Origin: Tepidanaerobacter sp. GT38
Lineage (GTDB): Bacteria > Bacillota > Thermosediminibacteria > Thermosediminibacterales > Tepidanaerobacteraceae
Reading direction: 5' to 3'
DNA length: 35,996 nucleotides
Assembly: GCF_021991635.1 (NCBI RefSeq)
Contig: NZ_JAFFJA010000062.1
Span: 1 to 35,996, forward strand
The position numbers and the translations under genes were made by a program. Below, one piece after another: positions 17,267 through 24,188 of this stretch. The first letter of the stretch is position 1; each line of letters opens with the position of its first letter. Below the pieces are notes generated by a model. The model did not search any database, was not told where the DNA came from, and worked only from the letters and a program-made list of their open reading frames with translations.

Positions 17267-19475
17267 TTTCCACTCTCCGTTTAATGGCATTTTTTGATAC
17301 TTCGGTGATTTTTCCCAAGGACACATTTATTTCCCCTGCAACACTTCCATTGCGCCTTATCCGTACGTTTATAATATCCGGCTTTACTTTGCCTAGCACG
17401 CTTAGTTTTACATTCATTTCTTTTGAAAGTTGGTTTAAGGCTTCAAAATTTTCTTCACTTAGACTTAAAATAATCCTAGACTGACCTTCGCCAAAGAGCA
17501 GCACATCAGGTCTAATGTCTGCTTCTATTTCTCCCTCAAATCCTAGCTTTCCTGCAATACAGCATTCAGCAAGCGCAACGGCTAATCCACCATCAGACAC
17601 ATCATGGGCTGAGTTTACTAAACCCAGTTCTATGGCTTTGAGGCAACACTTCTGCACATTAAGTTCATCATCAAGATTTAATCTAGGTGCTGGCCCTCCT
17701 ACAATGTTTAATATTTCTTTTAAATATACGGAACCGCCTATCTCATCAGTATTTTCACCAAGGAGGACAACTAAGTCTCCCGATTTTTTAAATTCCATAG
17801 TGCAGTGTTTATTCACATCTTCTAAAACTCCTACCATACCGATAATCGGCGTAGGATATACCGTGCTCTCTTTGCCTTCATTGTAAAAACTGACATTGCC
17901 GCTTATAACAGGAATCCCTAAATCTTTAGAAGCTTCCGATATGCCTTTTATACATTCCTCAAATTGATAATAAACCTCTGGTTTTTCGGGATTGCCGAAA
18001 TTTAAACCATCAGTCAGGGCTAAAGGTTTTGCACCGGTTACTACCAAATTTCTGGCAGCTTCAGCCACAACCTGTTTGCCACCTTCATATGGGTCCAGGT
18101 AACAATAATAACCATTTCCGTCTATGGATACTGCTATACCTTTTTTCGAACCTTTTATTCTAAGCACGGCAGCATCTGAGCCTGGAGAAACTACAGTATC
18201 CGTGCCAGCAGTTTGGTCAAATTGATTATATACATACGCTTTGCTCGCAATATTGGGCAAATCAAAAAGTTTGAGCAGTACTTCGTTTAAATCATCCGGT
18301 TCGGGGAGCTTTGATATATCAACCGTTAAGTTGTCCAAGTAGCTGGGTCTTTTACTTTCTCTTTTTACTATAGGTACACCTTCTGCTAAAGACTTGGCTG
18401 GGACTTCACCTACTACCTTGCCGTTTTCCAATATTCTGAGCATCCCATCATCGGTAACTGTGCCAAATTTTTCTGCCTCTAAACCCCATTTCTTAAAAAT
18501 TTGCTTTACATCATCTTCATGGCCCTTTTCCACAATGACTAGCATCCGCTCTTGTGATTCAGATATCATAATTTCATAAGGTTTCATATTTTCGTCTCTC
18601 TGATGAACTAGCGCCACATCCAATTCGATACCACTTCCTGCCCGGGCTGCTGTTTCACAAGTAGAAGATACTACACCTGCAGCTCCCATGTCTTGAACGC
18701 CAATAACCCATTCTTTTTCTAAAAGCTCAAGACATGCTTCCATCAATTGCTTTTCTTTAAAAGGATCTCCTACCTGCATTGGAGAGCCCTGATCAGGATT
18801 ATCATCTGAAAGTTCACCTGAAGCAAAGCTTGCACCGTGCATTCCGTCCCGGCCGGTAGCTGCACCTACCACCATTACTGAATTTCCTATGCCTGCAGCT
18901 TTACCTCTCACTATCTTGTCATGACGGATTATCCCAACACACATGGCGTTTACCAAGGGGTTTTCTTTATAAGCATCATCGAAATAAACCTCGCCACCTA
19001 TGGTGGGTATCCCAATGACGTTGCCATAATCACCAATGCCAGCTACTGCACCTTTAAATAAAAACTTTGCTCGGGGGTTATCAAGACTACCGAATCTGAG
19101 GGAGTTTAAAAGGGCAATAGGCCGCGCACCCATTGCAAATATGTCCCGAATCACACCTCCTGCACCGGTTGCAGCTCCCTGATAGGGTTCTACTGCTGAC
19201 GGATGATTGTGGCTTTCCACTTTCATAACAATGGCTAAATTTTCTCCTATATCTACAATTCCTGCATTTTCACCTGGGCCTTGAAGGACTTGAGGCCCTT
19301 CTGTCGGCAGGCGCTTTAGAACTACTTTTGAATTTTTATAACTGCAGTGTTCCGACCACATAACACTATATAAAGTAAGTTCGAGGTAATTGGGTTCTCT
19401 GCCTAATATCTTTAGTATTTCATCATATTCCAAATCCGTTAAACCAAGTTTCTTAGCTTCATCACGAGATGCCAT
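17256..19475 (-). CDS. purL: Phosphoribosylformylglycinamidine synthase subunit PurL (small type)
   Basis: Synthetase subunit of the PurSQL complex, which makes FGAM from FGAR, ATP and ammonia. The 739 residues are the small-type PurL lacking a fused glutaminase. Motifs are [52 protein letters not shown] and [19 protein letters not shown] 19475 lies within the purQ end (14-base overlap) with GGGG before it. PurL itself appears fully intact. This matters because its normal ammonia donor PurQ looks inactive here. Confidence 0.97.
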   Translation of the reverse strand: MASRDEAKKLGLTDLEYDEILKILGREPNYLELTLYSVMWSEHCSYKNSKVVLKRLPTEGPQVLQGPGENAGIVDIGENLAIVMKVESHNHPSAVEPYQGAATGAGGVIRDIFAMGARPIALLNSLRFGSLDNPRAKFLFKGAVAGIGDYGNVIGIPTIGGEVYFDDAYKENPLVNAMCVGIIRHDKIVRGKAAGIGNSVMVVGAATGRDGMHGASFASGELSDDNPDQGSPMQVGDPFKEKQLMEACLELLEKEWVIGVQDMGAAGVVSSTCETAARAGSGIELDVALVHQRDENMKPYEIMISESQERMLVIVEKGHEDDVKQIFKKWGLEAEKFGTVTDDGMLRILENGKVVGEVPAKSLAEGVPIVKRESKRPSYLDNLTVDISKLPEPDDLNEVLLKLFDLPNIASKAYVYNQFDQTAGTDTVVSPGSDAAVLRIKGSKKGIAVSIDGNGYYCYLDPYEGGKQVVAEAARNLVVTGAKPLALTDGLNFGNPEKPEVYYQFEECIKGISEASKDLGIPVISGNVSFYNEGKESTVYPTPIIGMVGVLEDVNKHCTMEFKKSGDLVVLLGENTDEIGGSVYLKEILNIVGGPAPRLNLDDELNVQKCCLKAIELGLVNSAHDVSDGGLAVALAECCIAGKLGFEGEIEADIRPDVLLFGEGQSRIILSLSEENFEALNQLSKEMNVKLSVLGKVKPDIINVRIRRNGSVAGEINVSLGKITEVSKNAIKRRVENVR

Positions 19476-20175
19476 GAGTTTTTCCCCTTTCTATATACCG
19501 GACTATAGACTCAAAAATTCTTAAACCATCCGTATTACCTAATAATTCTTCAGCACAGCGCTCCGGATGTGGCATTAATCCAAGGACATTGCCTGCAGGG
19601 TTAACTATACCTGCAATATTTTCTAAAGAACCCGTAGGATTTGACTCGAAAGTGTTGCCATTTTCACCACAATACGTGAACACTATTCTATTGTCAGCTT
19701 TTAAGCATTTTATGGTATCAGTGTCTGCATAGTAATTGCCATATTTACAAGCAAGGGTCAGGCGAATCATTTCTCCCTTTTTGAAAAGTGAGGTAAAAGG
19801 AGTGTCAGTATTTTCAACGCGAACAAATACATCATTTGAGAAAAATTTTAAATCTTTATTTATCAATACTGCTCCGGGAAGCAAACCAGCCTCAAGTAAT
19901 ATTTGAAATCCGTTTCCTATTCCAAGCACAAACTTTTTAGCTTTAGCTGCATCAATCACAGATTTCATCACTTTCGAACGGGCAGCAAGGGCTCCTGGAC
20001 GAAGATAATCTCCATGAGACGCTCCCCCAGGAAGAATGATTAAATCAAAATCTTCTGGAGCAAAAGATTCCTTGTAAAAAACATACTCAACTGGTTTTTC
20101 TAAGATATTTTTACAAACATGATAACAATCGCTATCACCACTTGACCCAGCAAACTGTATCACCGCACACTTCAT
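19462..20175 (-). CDS. purQ: PurQ-like FGAM synthase subunit lacking the catalytic cysteine
   Basis: By fold and position this is PurQ, the class I glutaminase that feeds ammonia to PurL. The 237 residues align end to end with the family: [21 protein letters not shown], and MPHPER with triad His203 and Glu205. However, the nucleophile elbow, normally GICNGFQ or GVCNGFQ, reads GIGNGFQ, so the cysteine is Gly87 (codon GGA, 19917-19915). Other signatures are changed too: GGFSYGDYLR is [10 protein letters not shown], GSNCDxD is GSSGDSD, and AHGEGN is ACKYGN. The frame is open with no sign of decay. I infer a glutaminase-dead structural subunit. GGAGG in the purS end precedes ATG 20175, two bases after the purS stop. 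Confidence 0.93.
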   Translation of the reverse strand: MKCAVIQFAGSSGDSDCYHVCKNILEKPVEYVFYKESFAPEDFDLIILPGGASHGDYLRPGALAARSKVMKSVIDAAKAKKFVLGIGNGFQILLEAGLLPGAVLINKDLKFFSNDVFVRVENTDTPFTSLFKKGEMIRLTLACKYGNYYADTDTIKCLKADNRIVFTYCGENGNTFESNPTGSLENIAGIVNPAGNVLGLMPHPERCAEELLGNTDGLRIFESIVRYIERGKTHGIS

Positions 20176-20177
20176 AT

Positions 20178-20426
20178 TTAGGCCTCCATTATTTCAAATT
20201 TGTAGTCTTCAATAACCGGATTTGATAAAATCTTTTCACATAGTTCAGTTGCAACTTTTTCGGCAGAAGCTTTATCGGCAACATCAATTTTTACATTATA
20301 AAATTTGCCTGTCTCGATATCACTGACTTTGTCAAATCCGCAGTCTGCGATAGTCGTTTTTATAGCACTGCTTTGAGGATCTAACACTCCGGTTTTGTAA
20401 TAGATATAAACCTTTGCTAAAAACAT
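20178..20426 (-). CDS. purS: Phosphoribosylformylglycinamidine synthase subunit PurS
   Basis: Small bridging subunit that docks PurQ onto PurL. The product has 82 residues, the usual length, with AKVYIYYKTGVLDPQ at the start and the GKFYNVKID strand typical of PurS. The start is ATG 20426 after AAAGGAGTG; an ATG at 20447 would overlap that ribosome binding site. It is the first gene of the operon, directly behind the riboswitch terminator. purE, purK, purB and purC, which precede purS in the Bacillus operon, are absent here. Confidence 0.95.
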   Translation of the reverse strand: MFLAKVYIYYKTGVLDPQSSAIKTTIADCGFDKVSDIETGKFYNVKIDVADKASAEKVATELCEKILSNPVIEDYKFEIMEA

Positions 20427-20454
20427 AAATTCTACACTCCTTTGCATTTTTACT

Positions 20455-20489
20455 AAAAAAAGGGTAGATTACATCTCTACCCTTTTTTT
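20455..20489 (-). terminator. Terminator of the guanine riboswitch
   Basis: GGGTAGA / TCTACCC stem (20462-20468 with 20476-20482), flanked by seven A and seven T so that a T-run follows on the minus strand. It lies between aptamer and purS and would stop the operon when ligand is bound. Confidence 0.9.
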
Positions 20490-20513
20490 CTACATTTATG
20501 CAATAAAGTACTA

Positions 20514-20585
20514 AGCCTTATAGCCAGGGCAGTTACGGCCGCCCGGTAGAGACTTTCAGGCCAATTCCTGAAATTATATAAGGTC
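20514..20585 (-). promoter_or_regulatory. Guanine-class purine riboswitch aptamer
   Basis: Minus-strand P1 CCTTATA/TATAAGG encloses TATAAT, loop GAATTGG, the core TCTCTACCGGG, loop CCGTAAC and TGGCTATA. The ligand-pairing pyrimidine (position 74 of the xpt aptamer) is C, at plus-strand 20523, so guanine or hypoxanthine rather than adenine is expected. An outer 7-bp helix (20498-20504 with 20589-20595) extends P1. Confidence 0.95.
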
Positions 20586-20610
20586 ACGATTGCATTATTC
20601 TTTTGTTCTT

Positions 20611-20639
20611 ATATTATCACAAGATATACAATTTAGCAA
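20611..20639 (-). promoter_or_regulatory. Promoter of the pur operon
   Basis: Minus strand TTGCTA (20639-20634), 17-base spacer, TAATAT (20616-20611), about 25 bases before the aptamer. Confidence 0.55.
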
Positions 20640-20644
20640 TACTT

Positions 20645-20687
20645 TTTACGAACATTTTTATTTAATAATTCCTTAACGTCCGGTTTT
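20645..20687. promoter_or_regulatory. Possible PurR operator (inverted PurBox pair)
   Basis: TTTTACGAACATT (20645-20657) and AACGTCCGGTTTT (20675-20687) resemble the Gram-positive PurBox AWWWCCGAACWWT in inverted orientation, 17 bases apart. They lie directly upstream of the -35 box, as in Bacillus pur control regions. The second box carries C for T in the core GTTCG. purR is not in the window, so this is inference. Confidence 0.45.
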
Positions 20688-20764
20688 TGGTCTATTTTTA
20701 TTTCTTTGTAAAGAATTTCATGCGCGCTAAAATTAACATTTCTTCAATTTATCGCTTTTATAAA

Positions 20765-21928
20765 CTACAAGGTTTTCAAAAAATCCTTCATTCTTTTCAC
20801 AGCTTCTTCTAGATTTTCCATGGAAGTAGCATAAGAAAGCCTTATAAAACCTTGACCGTTTTCTCCGAAGGCGTTGCCGGGAACTACTGCCACTTTCCCC
20901 TCCCATAATAGCCTTTTTGCAAATTCCTCTGAATTAAGGCCTGTTTCTTTAATTGAGGGAAAAACATAAAAAGCACCTTTTGGCTCGAAACACTTAAGGC
21001 CCATTTCTCTTAAACTTTCTAACAGATACTTTCGCCTTTTGTCATATTGTATCCGCATAGTCGCAATATCATTATCTCCATTTTTCATAGCTTCTATAGC
21101 TGCGTACTGGCCCATAGTTGCTGCACAGGCTACATTGTATTGATGTACCTTCAATATCTGCTGTGCGAAGCCTTCCGGAGCAGCAATATAGCCCAATCTC
21201 CAGCCGGTCATGGCATAAGCTTTGGAAAATCCATTTATGGTAATGGTTCGTTCCCACATTTCTTCAATTTTGGCAAATGCCGTATGTTCCATTCCATAAG
21301 TCAGTTCAGAGTATATCTCATCAGATGCAACTATTAGATCATGTTTTTTTACTACTTGAGCTATCGCTTTCAGCTGTTCTTCTGTCATAACCGCTCCTGT
21401 TGGATTGTTCGGGTAAGGCAGAATTAACAACTTTGACCGAGGAGAAATATATTTTTCTAGCACTTCAGGCCTTAAAACAAAATTATCCTCTAAATATGTA
21501 GGCACATAAACAGGTGTGCCACCTGCTAATATAGTGCATGGCCCGTATGCTACAAAGGATGGCTGTGGTATTAAGACCTCATCTCCCGGTTCTATCAGTG
21601 TCCTTATAACCACATCAATAGCCTGACTTGCACCAATTGTAACAACTATTTCCGATTCAGGTTTATAATCCAATTGATAGCGGCGATTTAGGTATTCGGA
21701 TATTTCCTGCCTAAGTTCATAAAGACCTGCATTAGGCGTGTAAAAGGTGCGCCCATCGTCAAGAGCCTCAACTGCAGCCTGATTTATATGGGACGGCGTT
21801 GTAAAATCAGGTTCGCCGATGCACAATGATATGGCACCTTCTACTTCTTTTACCATGTTGAAAAAGTAACGGATAGTTGAAATTTCAATGTCTTTTGCTC
21901 TTTGAGCTACGTATTTCTCATAGTGCAA
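20765..21928 (-). CDS. PLP-dependent class I/II aminotransferase
   Basis: A 387-residue fold-type I aminotransferase of the AspC/PatA/DapX group. PLP-binding features are GASQAIDVVI, YPNNPTGAV, ASDEIYSEL and the Schiff-base lysine in NGFSKAYAMTGWRLGY; the C-terminal arginine lies in GFIRLSYATS. The start is TTG 21928 (LHYEKYVAQR) after AGGAGGAG. It is transcribed alone. Substrate cannot be fixed from sequence; aspartate, aromatic amino acids or N-acetyl-diaminopimelate are all possible. No Lrp-type regulator is adjacent, although one often accompanies such genes. Confidence 0.93.
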   Translation of the reverse strand: MHYEKYVAQRAKDIEISTIRYFFNMVKEVEGAISLCIGEPDFTTPSHINQAAVEALDDGRTFYTPNAGLYELRQEISEYLNRRYQLDYKPESEIVVTIGASQAIDVVIRTLIEPGDEVLIPQPSFVAYGPCTILAGGTPVYVPTYLEDNFVLRPEVLEKYISPRSKLLILPYPNNPTGAVMTEEQLKAIAQVVKKHDLIVASDEIYSELTYGMEHTAFAKIEEMWERTITINGFSKAYAMTGWRLGYIAAPEGFAQQILKVHQYNVACAATMGQYAAIEAMKNGDNDIATMRIQYDKRRKYLLESLREMGLKCFEPKGAFYVFPSIKETGLNSEEFAKRLLWEGKVAVVPGNAFGENGQGFIRLSYATSMENLEEAVKRMKDFLKTL

Positions 21929-21962
21929 AAATATCTCCTCCTGTACAAGATTAATTATTAAG

Positions 21963-21991
21963 ATTATATCTCAAAAAATTTTTTCCGCAAA
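21963..21991 (-). promoter_or_regulatory. Probable promoter of the aminotransferase gene
   Basis: Minus strand TTTGCG (21991-21986), 17-base spacer, TATAAT (21968-21963), about 35 bases before the TTG start. Confidence 0.5.
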
Positions 21992-22110
21992 TTAACTTTT
22001 TGTAAAAAATAATTAATAATATAATAAATGATTTTAGATATGGTTTTGATAACATTTTTATTAATATCAAAATATGATATAAGTGAAAATTTTATTGGGA
22101 GGGGAAAAAC

Positions 22111-22350
22111 ATGCTGTCACGTCAACAAGAGTTTGGTTCGAGAATATTATATCGCGGGTTGCAAGGTGAGGATGTGAAAGAATTGCAGTCAAAGCTGGAA
22201 AGCCTCGGTTACGATGTAGGTCCCATTGATGGCATCTTCGGCCCCTTAACCGAAAATGCAGTTAAAGCATTTCAGAAAGACAACGGCTTGGTAGTCGACG
22301 GCATTGTTGGCCAAGAAACCTTCTCTGCACTAGAAAGATTAGTGCCGTAA
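22111..22350 (+). CDS. Stand-alone peptidoglycan-binding domain protein
   Basis: A 79-residue protein consisting of a single PG_binding_1 domain. LQGEDVKELQSKLESLGY, DGIFGPLTENAVKAFQ and DGIVGQETFSAL are the repeating signature of cell-wall hydrolase anchor domains. No signal peptide, membrane helix or catalytic domain accompanies it. TGGGAGGGG precedes the ATG. It ends 5 bases from the convergent rtcB stop, with no clear terminator. In spore formers such domains often occur in spore-cortex enzymes; a spore or cytosolic role here is only a guess. Confidence 0.85.
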   Translation: MLSRQQEFGSRILYRGLQGEDVKELQSKLESLGYDVGPIDGIFGPLTENAVKAFQKDNGLVVDGIVGQETFSALERLVP

Positions 22351-22355
22351 AAATT

Positions 22356-23789
22356 TTATGCCTCATCTCCCTCACCTTTAAGAACCCCCATAGGTGTTAG
22401 CTTAACAATGGGCCTGGTAAGCCCTGCTTCAACTAGAGTGAAGATTACTTCATCTATATCTTTATATGCAAGCGGGGCTTCATCAAGCAGGGATTTCATA
22501 TTTTTTGCAATAGTCACCACATTTCCCATTTGCTTTATTAGATCTTCTCTTGTAAATTCGGATCTGGCTTGTTTTCTCGACATTATTCTGCCAGCGCCGT
22601 GATTTACAGAGCAAAAAGTGCTTTTTATTCGGTCAGTACCTAAAACTACATAAGAACCTGTACCCATGCTACCTGGAATTATAGCCGGCTGGCCCGTAGT
22701 CTTAAAGCAGTTGGGATTGTCCTCATGCTTTGCAGGCAAAGCCCTTGTGGCTCCTTTTCTGTGTACCAATAGCCACTTGCCGTCATACTTTTCTCTTTTC
22801 GCTATATTATGGGCAACGTCATATAATATATCAAGGCCTAGCTTAGACTCTGATTGCTTAAGCACTTCTACAAAGGCTTCCCGCACAAAATGGGTTATTA
22901 TCTGTCTATTGGTAAAAGCATAGTTGGCAGCACAAGCCATGGCTTTAAGGTAATTTTGACCATCTTCAGAAAAAATAGGAGCACATGCTAGACCCTTTTG
23001 TGGAGCAGGAGTTTGGTTCTTGTGAGAATTATTCCACATAATTTGGGAGTAGTCAGTACAGATTTGGTGTCCAAAGCCTCGGCTGCCTGTGTGAATCATT
23101 ATGTAAATTTGATTTTTGTACAGGCCTAATTTTGATGCTATCTCCTCATTAAAGATTTGGCTTATCCGGCCTACTTCTATGAAGTGATTGCCTCCTCCTA
23201 TGGTTCCAAGCTGATCCGTCCGCTCCATTGCCGATTTTGGAATTGCAGAAACACTAGCCCCTTTGATACAACCATAGTCTTCAATTCGATTTAAATCTTC
23301 ATGTCTGCCAAAACCTTTTTTTATATAATACTCTGTACCTTCATAAGCTATACCTTCAAGATTTGGTTTTCTTAGTTCCTTCAGCATACTGGATTTGCCC
23401 ACACCTTGGGGCACTCTTTTCGAAATTGCCTGCAGGATCTTACTGAGAAGATCCTTGTTTATTTCTTCGGAAAAAACGCGTGTTGTAATTAGCCTAACAC
23501 CACAATTAATATCCATGCCTACCGCACCGGCCGACACCACACCTTTTTCGTAATCAGTAGCCAAAACACCACCAATGGGCAAACCATATCCGGTGTGGAT
23601 ATCAGGCATACCTATCACAGGGCTCACAACACCATGCAGCATTGAAGCATTATAGAGCTGCTTTATTGCCTCATCTTCGGTAAAATCCTCTAACAGTTTT
23701 TTGCTTAAATATACGTGAATATCTACTTGATTTTTGTCAGACGACAAAACATAACAATTCTTGGATACTTCTCTTAATCTTTCTTTCAT
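22356..23789 (-). CDS. rtcB: RNA-splicing ligase RtcB family protein
   Basis: GTP- and Mn-dependent ligase joining 2',3'-cyclic phosphate or 3'-phosphate ends to 5'-OH RNA, used in RNA repair and tRNA splicing. The 477 residues fit the family. Metal ligands are seen in GMDINCGVRL (Asp93, Cys96), GGGNHFIEVG, MIHTGSRGFGHQ and YDVAHNIAK. The guanylylated histidine lies in VNHGAGRIMSR. ATG 23789 sits at correct distance from AGGAGG; a TTG at 23795 abuts that site and is less likely. No archease or RtcA partner gene lies beside it. A weak TTGAAA-17-TAAGTT promoter may lie at 23823-23851. Confidence 0.95.
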   Translation of the reverse strand: MKERLREVSKNCYVLSSDKNQVDIHVYLSKKLLEDFTEDEAIKQLYNASMLHGVVSPVIGMPDIHTGYGLPIGGVLATDYEKGVVSAGAVGMDINCGVRLITTRVFSEEINKDLLSKILQAISKRVPQGVGKSSMLKELRKPNLEGIAYEGTEYYIKKGFGRHEDLNRIEDYGCIKGASVSAIPKSAMERTDQLGTIGGGNHFIEVGRISQIFNEEIASKLGLYKNQIYIMIHTGSRGFGHQICTDYSQIMWNNSHKNQTPAPQKGLACAPIFSEDGQNYLKAMACAANYAFTNRQIITHFVREAFVEVLKQSESKLGLDILYDVAHNIAKREKYDGKWLLVHRKGATRALPAKHEDNPNCFKTTGQPAIIPGSMGTGSYVVLGTDRIKSTFCSVNHGAGRIMSRKQARSEFTREDLIKQMGNVVTIAKNMKSLLDEAPLAYKDIDEVIFTLVEAGLTRPIVKLTPMGVLKGEGDEA

Positions 23790-23855
23790 TCCCAACCTCC
23801 TGTAAAATTCAATCTTTCTTCTAACTTACCTAAAGATCTGCTGTTTTTCAACAGT

Positions 23856-23881
23856 AAAAAAAAATCGGGGAAAAACCCCGA
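23856..23881 (-). terminator. Terminator behind sspI
   Basis: Hairpin TCGGGG/CCCCGA (23865-23870 with 23876-23881, five-base loop), followed on the minus strand by nine T. It separates sspI from rtcB. Confidence 0.88.
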
Positions 23882-23888
23882 CTACAGC

Positions 23889-24113
23889 TTATGCCTTGGC
23901 AGCAGGAATGCCCTCCATTATTTTATTCATCATGTTATCTTTTTCCTGGTCATTAGATTTACTCCAAACAACTTCAAATAGAATTCCCATGCCCGGCAAT
24001 GCTTCTTCCTCACGCATATCAATGGTTTCTTGAATGTAGCCTTGAATTTCCTCCCGCGTGCTGCCAGCAAGGTTTTGCAAAACTAAATTTCTAATATCAA
24101 AAGCTGGTGCCAC
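23889..24113 (-). CDS. sspI: Small acid-soluble spore protein I family
   Basis: Minor spore-core protein of the SspI family, made in the forespore in Bacillus; molecular role unclear. The 74 residues closely track Bacillus SspI. They comprise FDIRNLVLQNLAGSTREE, then LPGMGILFEVVW (the family signature is LPGLGVLFEVIW), then a charged helix. I place the start at GTG 24113, with GGGAG six bases ahead. The longer frame starting at 24167 adds 18 residues without family match. A strong terminator follows. It lies 75 bases behind the beta-CASP gene. Only a poor sigma-G-like element was found upstream, so its transcription is unresolved. Confidence 0.88.
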   Translation of the reverse strand: MAPAFDIRNLVLQNLAGSTREEIQGYIQETIDMREEEALPGMGILFEVVWSKSNDQEKDNMMNKIMEGIPAAKA

Positions 24114-24188
24114 AAAAATCTCCCTGCCTTTCTGAATTGATATGGAGCGCCCATTATTATTTTGCACAATTTTTGTGGCTATTATTTT

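Noticed and set aside
17267..17326. N-terminal extension of purF by 20 codons
   Set aside because: It lies entirely inside purL and would bury the propeptide and nucleophile Cys; ATG 17266 has its own ribosome binding site.
24114..24167. N-terminal extension of sspI by 18 codons
   Set aside because: The added residues do not match the family, and the ribosome binding site GGGAG fits GTG 24113, which gives the normal SspI length.
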